Positions 13,124-25,192 of a stretch of DNA of 64,000 bases are shown here, piece after piece. Both the position numbers and the translations under genes were made by a program. The notes under the pieces are model-generated. The model was not told where the DNA came from. It saw only the letters and a list, made by a program, of their open reading frames with translations, and did not search any database. Source of the stretch: Ancylostoma caninum (lineage: Eukaryota; Nematoda; Chromadorea; Rhabditida; Ancylostomatidae); contig JBAJFG010000487.1 in assembly GCA_037903475.1 (NCBI GenBank), positions 744,001 through 808,000 of the forward strand, read 5' to 3'. The first letter of the stretch is position 1; each line of letters starts with the position of its first letter.

Positions 13124-13405
13124 CGATGCATCATTGGAAGGAGGGGTAACCTCGTACCCATGGCTATGGTTACCCACGGGTAGAAGCTGGGTAATGATGA
13201 AGTTATGATGCATAAACTATGGGTAAGAGGTGCGCAAATCGTCTACCTAGCTCCGAATCATGGAGCCTCTTCAGTGTGGGTAAAGTTTACCACTCGCTTC
13301 GCGTCGAATAGGTTATACCCAGCACTTTACCAATCCACCTAGCAAGTTATCGGTTAACTTGAGGGCGTTTAATCGTTTGTCAAGGATAATCTCAATGAAG
13401 CATGC
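13124..13405. repeat. MITE-like copy, ATTACCC family (copy 2)
   Basis: Starts CGATGCATCATTGGAAGG and ends GATAATCTCAATGAAGCATG, degenerate inverted ends of the family. Several TACCC and GGGTA words lie inside. It is longer than the compact copies at 48 and 63 kb. Confidence 0.55.
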
Positions 13406-15157
13406 CAGTCCTGGCCACGCTATCGCGTGAGAATACATCAAAGCCACAGCTAGTGTTTTACAGAAATTACTGGTTCACTGGATGTTCAGGATCAAAGTAA
13501 GAGCTCTCAAATCCTGGCGAGTATATATGTAAGCCTGGATTGTGACTTGTTACTGAACGTATATTCATATGGAAGAATTGTCACTGTAGAACATGTAACT
13601 TCAGCAAAAATCCTGCGAAAAATACCAATTTGTGGGACATTCACATTAGTGTAGATCAAAAGAGGTGGGAGCAAATGTATGTGCGGGGATCAGTTCTCGC
13701 CTAAGCTTCTCATACACCTCACAGAGTAAGGCTACCCCACGGTCTCAAAGATCAGGAATTCGGAAGCATCTCACTGGGATTCAGACTTTCTTGTCAAATT
13801 CTCATATAAGCTCAGATTTTTTAGAAGACCTGACAAGCCTATGTCTAGCCGATATCGCAGGAGTAGTTGGGGATGGGATTGAGCCGCAATGTCTTTAAGA
13901 CATCCCAGATGAATAACAGCTACCTCCTATAGATGCTAAGCGGAAGCTACTCACCTTCGATACCATACCCATACTGTAGCTGTAGTTGCACCGTTCTCCA
14001 GGTCCAGCACGATATCAACTAGTCAACCCTCAGGCCCGCCCCACGCGCTCTATCAGCTGGTCGCAAAAACCGGGGTATGGGTTGGAAATCGCTCAAAGAA
14101 CAATATTTTTCCCGATGGCACGTGACGGAGGTGACGAGACGACAGGGAAGTGCTGGAGTGGAGGAGGCTGAACAGCGCGTAAAGACATCGTAGTGAGACG
14201 GCGTCAACAACACAGGAACAAAGTACGCATACGGTAGGGAAGTAGTGTTGCGGACAAACGCTGCGCACTGGTGGAGGGATGTGCAAAAGTACAACTACTT
14301 CCATGTCCTTGCAGTGTTGTCCTCAAGTGCTCCATTGAACAGTTCAAAAAACGAACAATTTTAAAGTGCTGTCGTTGTTGTTGGCAAGGTTGGAGAAAGG
14401 GTTGATTCTAAGAAATCTCGACATTTCATCGACATTGTACAAGTAGTCGAATTAGCGTTACCATATGTAGTAAAACTGTTTCGGCAGATCTACAAGGAGC
14501 TGGGCATCAAAAACCCTGAAACAGATAGTGGCAGAGGTATGAAAAGTCCAAGAACATCTTGGACCAATGTCGTGCGACTAGCTCACTCAAATGCCACTTT
14601 TCCTCTTCCTCATAGTCATTTTTGCCTCCATTCACAGTTGAAGTTGTCGGCATAGTGCCAGCCCCACGCAAAAATGGGATGAGTTGGTAGTGAAAGGTGC
14701 AAGGTGGGTTTAAATCTACCAATAGGAGTGTGGGGAGTGGCACCTGGAAAGGGCCGTGCATCCAGGCTCTGCAATTGGTTGATCCATTCAACTGGCCAGT
14801 CGTAGAGCCTCTCAGCGTCGCCCTTAGGATGTACAACGCTGTACACCCACAATTCCGGATATTGCTAGGACTTTTTGAGACCTTTTTCCTTAGACCACGG
14901 GTAGGGCGCCAGCACCGATTAACTGGTTACCAAACCTGAGGTATTTGTACATGTTCCATATTATGATTATGCGAATAGAGCGATGAATCCATTCGAATTC
15001 CGCTGCGCAGCGACAAATCACTCGTGCCAATTCATGAGAGAAGAATTCATATCCTATGACAATCAATCCAACCCTCACCTCCTTTTGCCCGTTACTTTCA
15101 CAGAACCGCTGTTCTATCCCGAAGCAGGAGAAATAGCTTTCCTTCTCAGTGAATACC

Positions 15158-15236
15158 CAGACTTTGCCAGTTCACAATGAATCAAAATGAACTGGTGATG
15201 TAATAGATAACAAAGATGGAAACGATACGTATCAAT
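15158..15236. repeat. Dispersed repeat with GGAAACGATACGTATC (copy 1)
   Basis: Contains TTTGCCAGTTCACAATGAAT, AAAATGAACTGGTGATGTAA and GGAAACGATACGTATCAATT. The same word order recurs at 18,438-18,520 and in part at 18,581-18,641. Confidence 0.55.
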
Positions 15237-17769
15237 TTTTTCTGCTCTTCTTAACTTGATACATCGCTAAGCTGTGCATATCAAAGAACAAAAATAAAAC
15301 GCTTAAAAGAGAGTAACGGAGGATCTTCACTGGGGCTCCTGTCACAGTGAAGTTATTGTTCATTCTAGGGACAGAAAGTGAGGCACTGAGAAAAAAATGA
15401 TTGTTTTCATGACCCATTGCCAAGTTTACATTAAAAAGATCCTAGCAGAGTTAATGCTGGAAGATTTTGATTACTGGCGAGGTCTGGGAATACTAAGAGT
15501 AGTGACCATTCATTCAACATTGAATCACCTCTGTTGTATGGCTGTACAAAAAGGAACAAGAAAAACTCCGCAGTCTAACTGGACTGTGGGAACATCGAAG
15601 AAAAGTCAGGAAAATTCTCACGATCACTCTATATTCACGAGTTGTGAACGACTTCGGAAATAGGATGAAAAGTGGAATTTTCAGTGACGATTTTTGCGAG
15701 TGAAACTGAGGAAATGTGATGTGAGGGGAATAACAGAAATTTCTGGTAATCGCATCAAATGTTTCGAAAATCTGTGAAATCTGGATTTCACTGCTTTAAG
15801 TTGCCCATACTGCTGTAACGTTTGCCAAGATGTTTTTTTAAACTATTCTATTTATGAAATTCTCATTACTGATATAAGGGAGGGGGATGAGGACGATATG
15901 TCCATAATATTGCACTTTAGAAAAGAGTGGCGAAAGTATGAAGAGATATGTAGAGATGTAGCTATTGCAGATTAGGAAGTCATAGTCCGCAGGACAATTC
16001 ATAGAAAAATAGGGGACCAGTTCTCGTACACCTATCAAGTAGGCTTTTTTCAGATCAATGATAGCTGAAAATCTGAAAACAAAAAACATCAGGACACTAA
16101 GAACTAAGGCAGTGTAACTTTCGAGAACTGTGACAGATTTTGTAGACTTTTCGGTGCTGCAAAGTAGGAAATGGAGAGAAAGGAGGCCTAAGAACATGAA
16201 TGACAAGAAATCCAATAGAAAATTTGGGTCCAAACTTTATATCCAAAATTCTGCATGCGTAGCCCTCTGACTTGAATTCGCAGATTGAATGCATCTTTAT
16301 TTTTACCCACTCTTAGTTTTGCCATCAGTACTTTACAAATGTCCACTCCTCCTATCAATCCAGCTTTTCACTATTTTTACTTCAAAAAAGCATGATCTCA
16401 GTGTCATTTGGGCACAATATCAACCGATTTCAACTCCTTTGCGCGACGATCTTGAGCCCAAATCGTCATCACTAGCAGAATTTCGAGCTTGTCAATCAGT
16501 ATGACTCTTGCGACAACGCTATGTTGTTGATGATGAAGATAAATCGGAGCAATAGTGGAACAGCCGTTGGTTATCCTTGGTGCACAGATGCACCAACACG
16601 TACGTATTTCGACCTGGAGCTGTGTAGCGGAAGTTATCTTTTGTTCTATGATTTTAAATCAAACGTGAAGTGATGCTAGGATGATCATAGAAAATGCGAT
16701 GATGCAGCCCCATTCCTTAACCCAGGAAGCAGAAGAGAACGGCTGGGTAAATTTATACCTTATGCATGCAAATGCAAGTATGACGCACCTACGCATTTTG
16801 TAATCCATTTCCAATGGATTGTATCACAGCTCTGTAGCTAAAGAAACGGAAAACTTTCTGGAAATTTAAACTTAAACAGAGAACTTCTTGAAAATTCTAA
16901 CTTATCCGCGATATTTCTTGGAAATTTTAACTAACTTAAGATGTTTGAATTCTTCAGATTGCGCAAACTACTCTTAAAATACCATCAAGACAACGCACCA
17001 CAATCACGAGAAACCCAGCGGCACTTGAACTCTTCGATTTTGAGTACTTGCAACGCTGATTAACACCCCACGTGGTGATTCTCACCCCACGTGACAAAGT
17101 ACTTCATTCTGGATTTACAGTGCACTTGCTGCAGAAGTGTCCGACAAACGCCGGCCAAGTTAGCCACTCTAAAGCCTCTTTTAAAAAGTGGGGAAACCCA
17201 CCACGATAAGCCAATATTTACCATAATTTTCGAGAATTCTGGTGGTTAGCACGTCACATCGCGTTGTTCAATGGATTTTTTATAGAAATTTTGACGCAGC
17301 TCCTGACGAGGTCCACGGATTTCTTCGGAAATCACAGTAATGAATGGGCTCTCAGGGGCTCTCCGGGGAATGGGCATACGTAGTGTTGTTCTTTGTTGGA
17401 GCATTTGCTCACCATTAATCAGTTGATCAGTTCACTATGGAAGGCTTTAATTTTGATATACATAGTTCACTAGACACACTAGTATTTTTTAGAGCCAAAT
17501 TAAACTGCCATAAACATCCCAATGATGACACCAAAAATCGCTCTGCATTTTGTTGCTGTCACCTACTATCTGTCTTTATGTGTAAAAATGTAAACTATAG
17601 AACAGTTCTCACAGTAATTGACTATCGAGATGAATCAAACATGGGTAGATATTCTCTGCCAAACGGAAAGGTAATCTTATTCTAAATTAGACTTTATATT
17701 AGGGTTATTTCTATCTAAAAATGACAGGATATACCTCTGGAATCAAGGTTAGCCTTGGATCCCAGTTCT

Positions 17770-17921
17770 GGGCTGGGATTCATGAAACGATAACCAAGCA
17801 AACCCAGGCTAGCAAACCAAGTTTAGCGGTCTGCGTCTCTTATCACTACGTAATCAGTACAATAACCAGTCACGCTAGCCATCCTTGGTTTGCTTGATTA
17901 TCGTTTCATGAATCCCAGCCC
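17770..17921. mobile_element. 152-bp foldback MITE
   Basis: GGGCTGGGATTCATGAAACG at the left end pairs with CGTTTCATGAATCCCAGCCC at the right end. Pairing continues inward with minor mismatches through the AACCAAGCAAACC and GGTTTGCTTG words to GCTAGC. There is no coding capacity, as expected of a non-autonomous DNA transposon derivative. Confidence 0.8.
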
Positions 17922-18437
17922 TGGAGAAACCCTTGTTTGATAACATTTGACAAAAAGCTTATGCTGCCTTATTCTACATTTCTTCTTTACAATATCATTT
18001 TCTGGTTATTTATTTGTGACCATTAGCCACGATTATTGAATTCGAGAATATTTTCCAGTAACCTTAACCCTCCATCCCCCGTCTCCTTCGTCTGTGAACA
18101 ACGATGACGTTTCTTCTCGAGACATCTATGATTCTGACAAAGGTAGCAGTAGGGCAGTGGTAGATGCAGAATGTGGGCGGAAAGGGGGAGGGGTGGGGAA
18201 AAAAGAGGGTTCTCTGCGACTTCAGCGACCTGGATGGAAAACAAAATCAATGAAAATAATAATTGTAGCAATAAAAATTAATGATTAATAAATAAATAAT
18301 CAACAGGAAATTATTTAAAAATAATAATAAAAATAGACAATTAAAATAATTAATTTAGAGTCATTATTCACTTTATGAAGTAATTTCAAGAATCTGGCTA
18401 TCCATTCTCGGTGTAGGGCACCCATTAGAGCATCCCC

Positions 18438-18641
18438 AGACTTCGCCAGTTCAAAACGAATAAAAATGAATTGGCGAAAAAAGGTATAAGGATCGTGGAA
18501 GTGATACGTATCGATTGCCACATTACATCGCCATGGATCGCTGCCAAGCGGAGCTCATCGCTCGTACTCTCGAAGGTGTGCCCAAAATGAACTGGCGATG
18601 TGAATGATAGCTATAGTGGAAACGATGCTTATCGATTGTCA
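18438..18641. repeat. Two further copies of the GATACGTATC repeat
   Basis: Copy 2 (18,438-18,520) contains CTTCGCCAGTTCAAAACGAA and GTGATACGTATCGATTG. Copy 3 (18,581-18,641) contains AAAATGAACTGGCGATGTGA and GGAAACGATGCTTATCGATT. They lie in the same orientation, about 140 bp apart. Confidence 0.5.
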
Positions 18642-20284
18642 CGCCCCATTTGTTATTATCCTTCTGGAGTCTGAGGTCCCCTCATTCACTTTATCCAGTG
18701 ATGATCGCCACGATTGCTGACGAAGTTTGGGGATACTCTTAGAAGTCCAGAATCATCCATTCGGTGGGTTTATTATCGCCAATCTCGGCAGAGCTATAAA
18801 GTACTAAACTAATAGACCAAATATGGCCCATTCTGTCTCTTGGATCAGGATATTTGACTATAAATCCCGAAAAAAGGTGCGATGCCCTTCTTCTGAGCAG
18901 TAAACCCTGAAAATATCCTCGGGGCATCCTAATTATCACTCTTTGACGCTGGTTATGTGAAGAATTCCGGCTAACAACAATCAATCGACAGAATGCAAGA
19001 AATCCTATACATTACAGTGAGGAGCTTTCCAGTCCGCTCTTCTAATCTTCCATAACAATCACGATCGATCGATAACAGAGAGAGCAGTCTGAACTGATGA
19101 TGATCAACAGAATTGGGGGTAACAAAAGTCGACGAATTTCAGACTAAAGAAAGGCTAGAAGAATTACCGAATGGAATAAATGAGCAACAATAATAAAATA
19201 ATAATAAAGTTAAACTAAAAAAAATGAAGGAATTAACTTGTAGTAGTTTTACGAGTTGAACATGTTAAACATGAGAAACACAAGTTAAATGAAAAAATTT
19301 ACAAGTATGGACGTGAAAGCACGTGATGGACAAGGATTGACATGTTCGACTGGTTTATCTCCACCCTCCACCCCCTCAGAGATTAAAATCAGCTGATCAG
19401 CGAAGTGAAATTATTGGAAAACCATATCAGCAGTTAGAACTCCTTATTAAGAATTAATTTTTAAAATTCTCAGGTAATAGGATGACCTCGAACTCGTATT
19501 TTCTGCCTCATATCTAATTTTCCCGCGCTAAACCCATGTCCTTTTCGCTTATCGATTTTTTATGGCCATAAGAACCAGGATGAAGTTAACGCGCTCTAAA
19601 GACACATTTTAATGGAAATTCTCGCTCCATTTCACGATTTGGTCCGTCTCCGGACAATTACACAGCGTTAGGTCGTTTTGCCCTTTTGAACTTACAAAAC
19701 AACCGTATAAAAGATGCCCTGGGTCACTCCAGCACCTTATTGATCACTTTAGAGCAGAGCTGAACTGTCCTTCCCTGGAAAAGACTGGAAATAGAAGTTT
19801 TATTTATACTGTTGTACCGTGGCCTGACGCGCGCGGGTGTTAAGTGTCGGATAATCTAAAGTACATGCTGCGTGATCTATGGACGAGTAGGTCCCAATAA
19901 ACATGATCTCGTCCAATTTGATCTCTGGATGAGTTTTGACGTAATCAAGACCCGCTGAACTGAAGACTCCCTTGGTAACGTCACGACCGAAGAACACACG
20001 CTGACGTCACGTCCGATCGATAAACAACCTCTCCGGTAGTGATCAGCAAGACTGTATCCTCCAAAACATCGATCCATTATCCCCGACCACGGCCCCCGCA
20101 CGACCTGCACCCCGCCGACACGGCGTGTTCGCCGCTGCGTCTCTGGCCGGAGCGCGGGACGAGTTGACGGGGCTCTCGCCGTCTGGCCGGCAATCGTCCG
20201 ATCGTTTCAACTCGTCCACGTTCGCGACCACCCTCATCATCTCGGACTCGACAACGCTTGGATATTCGAACGCTACTGCGGCCG

Positions 20285-21161
20285 ATGACGTCGTACACAC
20301 CGGTGAAGGCGATCTTCAAGCCGTCACAACAACGTGGACGAGATGTAGCTGTGTACGTGCTGCCGGAAGACCCGGACCTTTGTATGGAGTTTAGTTTCAA
20401 GAGATTTAACAGTCAAGGAAATGTCGCTAGCTATGTCTGTACTGCTTGTCGAGCTCTAAAGGATCGGGCGCCAAGATTATACGGGATTGTGCCCACTGTC
20501 CGGGTTCAAAATGGTTATTTTGTGAACGATCCCACTTGTACGGACCATCCGCATTTCTGTGAACCTCGGAATTATCCACGTTCGATGATGAGACGGGAGA
20601 TTATAGCTAAGTTCAATCAGATTCGAGAGAATTTGGATGATGCCGGGACACCGGAAGAGGTGGAGGAGGATCTGCTTCAAGCCATTAACAAGCCGGAGTA
20701 TGGTGAGTTTTTGTGCACCATTTGACCTTGAAGGAGTATCAAAAAGATCCAAGATGTATTCTAAGGTAAAATATGGAATTTCAGCGCATTTCGGCGATGA
20801 GGAACGCCAGGAGATGGTGAAGCAGCTGGTGATGGGCCACATCGGTGGACGAGATACCCTGAGAAGCATGATTCGGACGAACAAAAAAGCGAAACGGCGG
20901 CGTACCCAGTTCGAATTCCCCGACTCGGAGCCGCCCCCGCCGCCGCCGAAATTCGCGCGGACCATCAAGCAAGAGATTCAGGAACCCGTCCACGACTACG
21001 TGCATCACCACCATCACACACCGCCGTCGCTGCAGCCGTCGCCGTCCCCGTCGCCGTCGCAGCCACCACGGTTCGTATCGATTTGTGCATTTTCTCTGCG
21101 GACTTCTTCCGCTATGGTTGCCCGAATTTCACATTTCGTTCGATTCATCCCTCACTTCTGA
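20285..21161 (+). CDS. CCHC zinc-finger protein, RYYR-CCHC/FLYWCH-like, probable nuclear factor
   Basis: Two exons, 20285-20702 and 20785 onward, join in phase 1. Read to the first stop the product is 264 aa; a good donor after 21070 means the 3' end may instead be spliced to an exon I could not place. Residues about 20-97 carry a cysteine/histidine module: FSFKRFNS, then YVCTACRAL (C52, C55), then DPTCTDHPHFCEP (H88, C92). This spacing suggests the nematode-expanded RYYR-CCHC or FLYWCH-like fold, which is inference from memory. Then come an acidic helix (EEVEEDLLQAIN), a basic KKAKRRR stretch typical of nuclear import, a run of six prolines, an IKQE sumoylation-type motif, five histidines and a Ser/Pro tail. 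That composition fits a transcriptional regulator. The ATG at 20,285 is the first in frame; upstream DNA is GC-rich. No C. elegans gene name is assigned. Confidence 0.68.
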
Positions 21162-21902
21162 TGAGTTCTTGCATCACTGCCTCAATTTCGTGATTTGAGG
21201 GTATTTAATACAATATTTAATACAAGGAACAACTAAATCTAATTAGTTTCAATGGTGCTAGTGTCGGATACATCGTCAAAACGTGCATATGCGCACGAAC
21301 TCGAGATTTTGCCTTCCAGATGTTCATTACTCACTTTGAATCCAAATAATTACAATTAATTGAATTGGTGACTGTCTCCGTAAAATGTCTAACCACATCG
21401 GTGAGCTTCCCCTTTTGAAAATTGCATTATCGATCGTTTCATACATTTTTGCGTCATCCGTAAGCAACCAACAGTATTTTCGCAAGAACTACGAGTTCTT
21501 ACGCGGCTTCTTGGACTGCAAAGTTGCTTGATAGCCTAGAATTATTATTAAAAGTACACGACAGTCATGATCAACATCCAAGAAGATAAGAACTCATAGC
21601 CTTCAAAATGTGTCTCACCAATTAATATAACCGTAGTGCATAAAACAAGTGGTGCTTATGGGTTTTGTCTCGGTTCGAATAGGAATTGTGTGAATCTGCC
21701 GCCTCACCAAGCATTTATTTCCATTTCCCTTATTTATTTGGAAATTTTCTTGGTTATTTTCTCGAGACATGATTTTCCATTGAGGTTTAAATCTGGACTA
21801 TTCCTCTTTCAACGCCATGAGAAATCCAAACTGACATCACTGAACTCTCGGTTGTGATTTCATCTGTGTGCTGGCTTAAGTATAGTCGCGTTCATCCTGA
21901 CT

Positions 21903-22160
21903 ACGTTTTGGTCCCTTTACATGAGCCGCGTCGCAACCGCTCCGCAGCACTTCTGCGGGTCCATCGGTTTCGTAGCGGTCATGCACGATTCTGATGCGTC
22001 CCGACACGCAACACATGTATTTTTGCATATATTTGGATAGGTCTACTGCGTCTTAACGCGTTGATACTTGTGTGGTTCGTGTCAGGACATGTCCGAGACA
22101 GCGGGTCAGCGTTGCAAAACCGCATCGCAGCTTTCCTGCGTGGGATTGCGAAGCGGTCTA
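21903..22160. repeat. GC-rich inverted element, CGCAACCGC family (copy 1)
   Basis: Begins TTTTGGTCCCTTTACATGAG then GCGTCGCAACCGC, and ends with GCATCGCAGC and GATTGCGAAGCGG in roughly inverted order. Related elements lie at about 36,425-36,640 and 47,655-48,065. Confidence 0.45.
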
Positions 22161-22204
22161 AATTGAATCGGGACTATGCTAGGCTTCTGTTGATGTAGTG
22201 TGTT

Positions 22205-22345
22205 TCACCAGGAGACATAGTTGTGAAGATATTAGAGAAAGAGAGAACGCGAGAAATAGTGCCATATTAGGAGAGGCACGCGAGAGATACAGATAATACG
22301 CACAAATACTCATCTATCGTCGCTTCTGGAACGGAGTATAACCTT
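22205..22345 (+). repeat. GA-rich dispersed repeat (copy 5)
   Basis: Contains AGATATTAGAGAAAGAGAGA, AGGAGAGGCACGCGAGAG and CTCATCTATCGTCGCTTCTG. It is the cleanest copy of the family, also seen near 6.6-7.1, 9.2 and 50.3 kb. Confidence 0.65.
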
Positions 22346-22554
22346 CTCAATGTCGCTAGCTCCACTGCAAAAACCGTTACTCTGCTCTGACTTCATTTCT
22401 GTTTCATTATTTCACTTTATTTCATTTCCTTATTATTGAAAAAATTAGATATATCTGACACAGTCTTCTTCTACTGTTCTGTAATTTTCAATTCTTATGG
22501 CCTAGTCTCTGTTTCAAATTTCAGAACACAGATATTCATCCTGAAGGAGGCCCA

Positions 22555-22560
22555 TTGCAG
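22555..22560 (+). promoter_or_regulatory. Candidate trans-splice acceptor of eIF2B alpha
   Basis: TTGCAG ends at 22,560, ten bases ahead of the ATG. A second candidate, TTTCAG, ends at about 22,524. Either would give a short 5' leader. Confidence 0.4.
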
Positions 22561-22570
22561 CAAACCAGTT

Positions 22571-24982
22571 ATGACACCTGCACCTGCACCGAGTTGCCTC
22601 GGAACGGCTGAGGGATTTTCACAACTTCTGGCCAATGATTCGTCGAAATCTACGGGTTTAGCAGCTATTGAAACCCTGCTGACAGCACTGGAAAATAGCA
22701 GAGGTAAGATTTTCGCTGCTGCTTCTTCCTTTTTTTATAAGAGAAGAACTCCTGCATATGGTTGCTGTATTAGAGAAATTTGAGCGTTACAGTGGAGGGG
22801 GGGGGGGGGGGCTAAGCTAACTACGACTCCTTAGTCATTTTCTCGATTACTAGGCCTCTCATACATATAAACATTTTCTGCACCTTGTAGCATAGAAATT
22901 TCTCAGGAATTTTCACAGCACCTTTCAAGAAAAATATTTTGGTGTAATTTTTTCGAAAGGCCGTTTCACCTTTAGGTGGTAGTTGATTAGATATGAAATT
23001 TTGTGCTCACAATTCCGATATGAATGCAACTTAAACTATACAAGTGTGAACAGTTAACTGTGTTAAGCCAAATACAGCTTTTATCATGAAATTTACTTTC
23101 ATATTTTTAAGTAATTGACTTTTCAGCCACCACTGTAAACGAGCTAAACAAAGAATTGACTGAGATTGTAAATGGTATGGCGAGGACGGATCATAGCTCG
23201 ACGTCCATACGAAGTGCCAGTGATCTTTTCCGGAGGTTCGCACGAATTAGTAAGCAATCTGTTGTGATACTTCCAACTGTATTGGTCAAAGTTTAGATTT
23301 ATCACATTAGCGCCAGCTGAGCTGCTTGATCAACGTGATTTTTCGAAAGTTCTGGCTTTCTACCGTCAACGAGGCAAGATTTTCATAGAACGAGTCGGTA
23401 AATCGAGAGGAATGATTGCACGGCATGCTAGACCGTTCTTTAGGAATGACATGGTAAGAATTTACCTTTTTATTTAAAATATGGTCTTAATTTTCATGTT
23501 TTCTGACTGCCTGTCGTTCAGAACGTGCTGACTCACTCGTACAGCAAAGTTGTTTTGGAATCTCTTGTTACAGTTCATAAATCAGGGACGATAGTGCATG
23601 TTTGGGTAAGTATGGCTGGAGAGATACAGTGAGTCTCGGTGGAACTGACGAAGCGCGCTGCTGTGCTCCCTTCATCTTCAACAAATTCGTCAGCCCCATC
23701 AACGCTCAGTGTACTCTTTAACACACTTATATAATTTTATTCACTTCTTTTTGAAATTAAGAAGTAATTGCTATGATGTGATCCATTTTTCTTTCTCCAT
23801 CATAACTGAATGAATAAGTACATTTTGTTGTGCAGGTAACAGAATCACAGCCTGATGCGTCTGGACGCATTATGTATGATGCCCTTCGAAAAGAAGGCAT
23901 AAAAGCTACTCTGATCCTGGACAGTGCTGTAGGGTGCGCGACTATGTTTGGATTTTTCCACTCATCAGAGTATCTTGATTAAACATATTCGTTTAAGCTA
24001 CTTAATGGAACGGATTGATATGGTCGTCGTTGGTGCAGAGGGCGTCATGGAAACTGGCGGAATAATCAATAAGGTATGCACTGTTAAAAAAAGCCATCTC
24101 TGAGGGAAATTCAAGGCCTTTTTTGCATCTAAGTAGTACAATGTTTATGTTGAAGAAAGAGTAGTTGATTACCTGTAGATTGGCACGCTGAATGTGGCAA
24201 TATGTGCAAAAACGATGAACAAAGCTGTTTTTGTCATGGCTGAGAGTATCAAGTTTGTCAAGGAGTACCCATTGAATCAAGCGGATATACCTGAAGAATT
24301 CAAGGTTAGCGTTTGTTTCATGACATTTCGTTGACTTTGAAAATTTCCATGACAATAAAAATGCGGTTTTAGTACCGAACATCAGTGCTCGAGAATGGTG
24401 ATCTTTCCGTGGAACATCCCATGGTTGACTACACTCCTCCACAGGTTTGTTTTTCTTAATTTTGATGTATATATAGAATTTTGGCAAGTGAAGACCCCGT
24501 TTCCACGGGCGACGTTTTGTTTGAATGCCTCCCAGTCCGCAGTTATGCAAAATTTCGTAGATTTCCATCAGGAACTGGATTTAGCGTTGTTTATTCGTAC
24601 AGGCTAATACTTCTCCGCTGTGAATGCATGTTTTATATTATTAGGTTATTATATTATTAGGTATTTCAAGTTTTTTCTATGGATAATAAAGTAATATAAA
24701 TCTTGTAGTACTGAAAATATAAATGCTATCTGACCTTTTATTTTGGTAGATTGGAAATTGAATGGGTTTTTCGGATAAAAGTAAAGTCTCGATTAGCTTA
24801 TTATCTTAGTATCTTGCTTGGTGTCTGAACGTTTTAAAGAACGACACAGCTTCAGTCTTAGCGCGGAAATTCAGTTTATATGTAATTTGTGTCTTATTCA
24901 GTACATCAATCTGCTGTTCACGGATCTTGGCATCTTAACGCCAGCTGCAGTTGGAGAAGAATTAATAAAATTGTACACATAA
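22571..24982 (+). CDS. eif-2Balpha: Translation initiation factor eIF2B subunit alpha, complete
   Basis: Regulatory subunit of the decameric eIF2B guanine-nucleotide exchange factor. It helps bind eIF2 and sense phosphorylated eIF2 alpha, coupling stress to translation in the cytosol. Nine exons join in phase to 311 aa (human about 305): 22571-22703, 23127-23249, 23311-23453, 23522-23605, 23836-23933, 23998-24073, 24179-24304, 24373-24444, 24902-24982. Diagnostic stretches are LTHSYSKVVLESL, VTESQPDASGR, ILDSAVGYLMERIDMVVVGA with EGVMETGGIINKIG, FVMAESIKF, HPMVDYTPPQ, INLLFTDLGILTP and a terminal EELIKLYT. These belong to the Rossmann-like domain shared with eIF2B beta/delta and MTNA-type isomerases; the QPD and GGIINKIG segments fit alpha. 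The start ATG lies ten bases after a TTGCAG acceptor. Intron 1 has a G15 run, and the exon 6 acceptor is TTTAAG. The gene converges on the STAR gene 210 bp downstream. Confidence 0.96.
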
Positions 24983-25192
24983 GTTCAGGTTTAACAGAAC
25001 CTCAGTAATCATTTGGGTTTTCAAAGTGTTTAATGTCGCTAATTGCCCGTTGTTTTCTGTTGGGTATTTGTACACTGAATATGAAGTATTTATAAACTGA
25101 ATTCGCCCACACTCGTTCACTGTTTATGCACTTGAACTCAATGCTTCATTGGCAAAATAAATTGGAAACCCGCTCTTCATCGTCACGCGGAT
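24983..25192. other. Convergent 3' intergenic region
   Basis: Only 210 bp separate the stop codons of eIF2B alpha (+) and the STAR gene (-). An AATAAA word on the plus strand at about 25,157 is a plausible poly(A) signal for eIF2B alpha. Confidence 0.5.

Larger units (their letters stand above)
5676..20284. other. Gene-poor interval of about 14.6 kb, repeat-rich
   Basis: Both strands were read for coding exons with family resemblance and none could be supported. Open frames are short and mostly fall inside inverted repeats, where both strands are open. The interval holds the repeats listed separately between 6,258 and 18,641. The stretches 7,100-8,850, 9,350-11,290, 11,750-13,120, 13,420-15,150, 15,250-17,760 and 18,650-20,280 contain nothing I can name. 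It is either true intergenic DNA or introns and untranslated exons of a flanking gene. Confidence 0.5.
21162..22570. other. Intergenic stretch between zinc-finger gene and eIF2B alpha
   Basis: No coding exon could be supported. It may hide a terminal exon of the zinc-finger gene. Two repeats are visible: a GC-rich CGCAACCGC element at about 21,903-22,160 and a GA-rich copy at 22,205-22,345. Confidence 0.45.
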
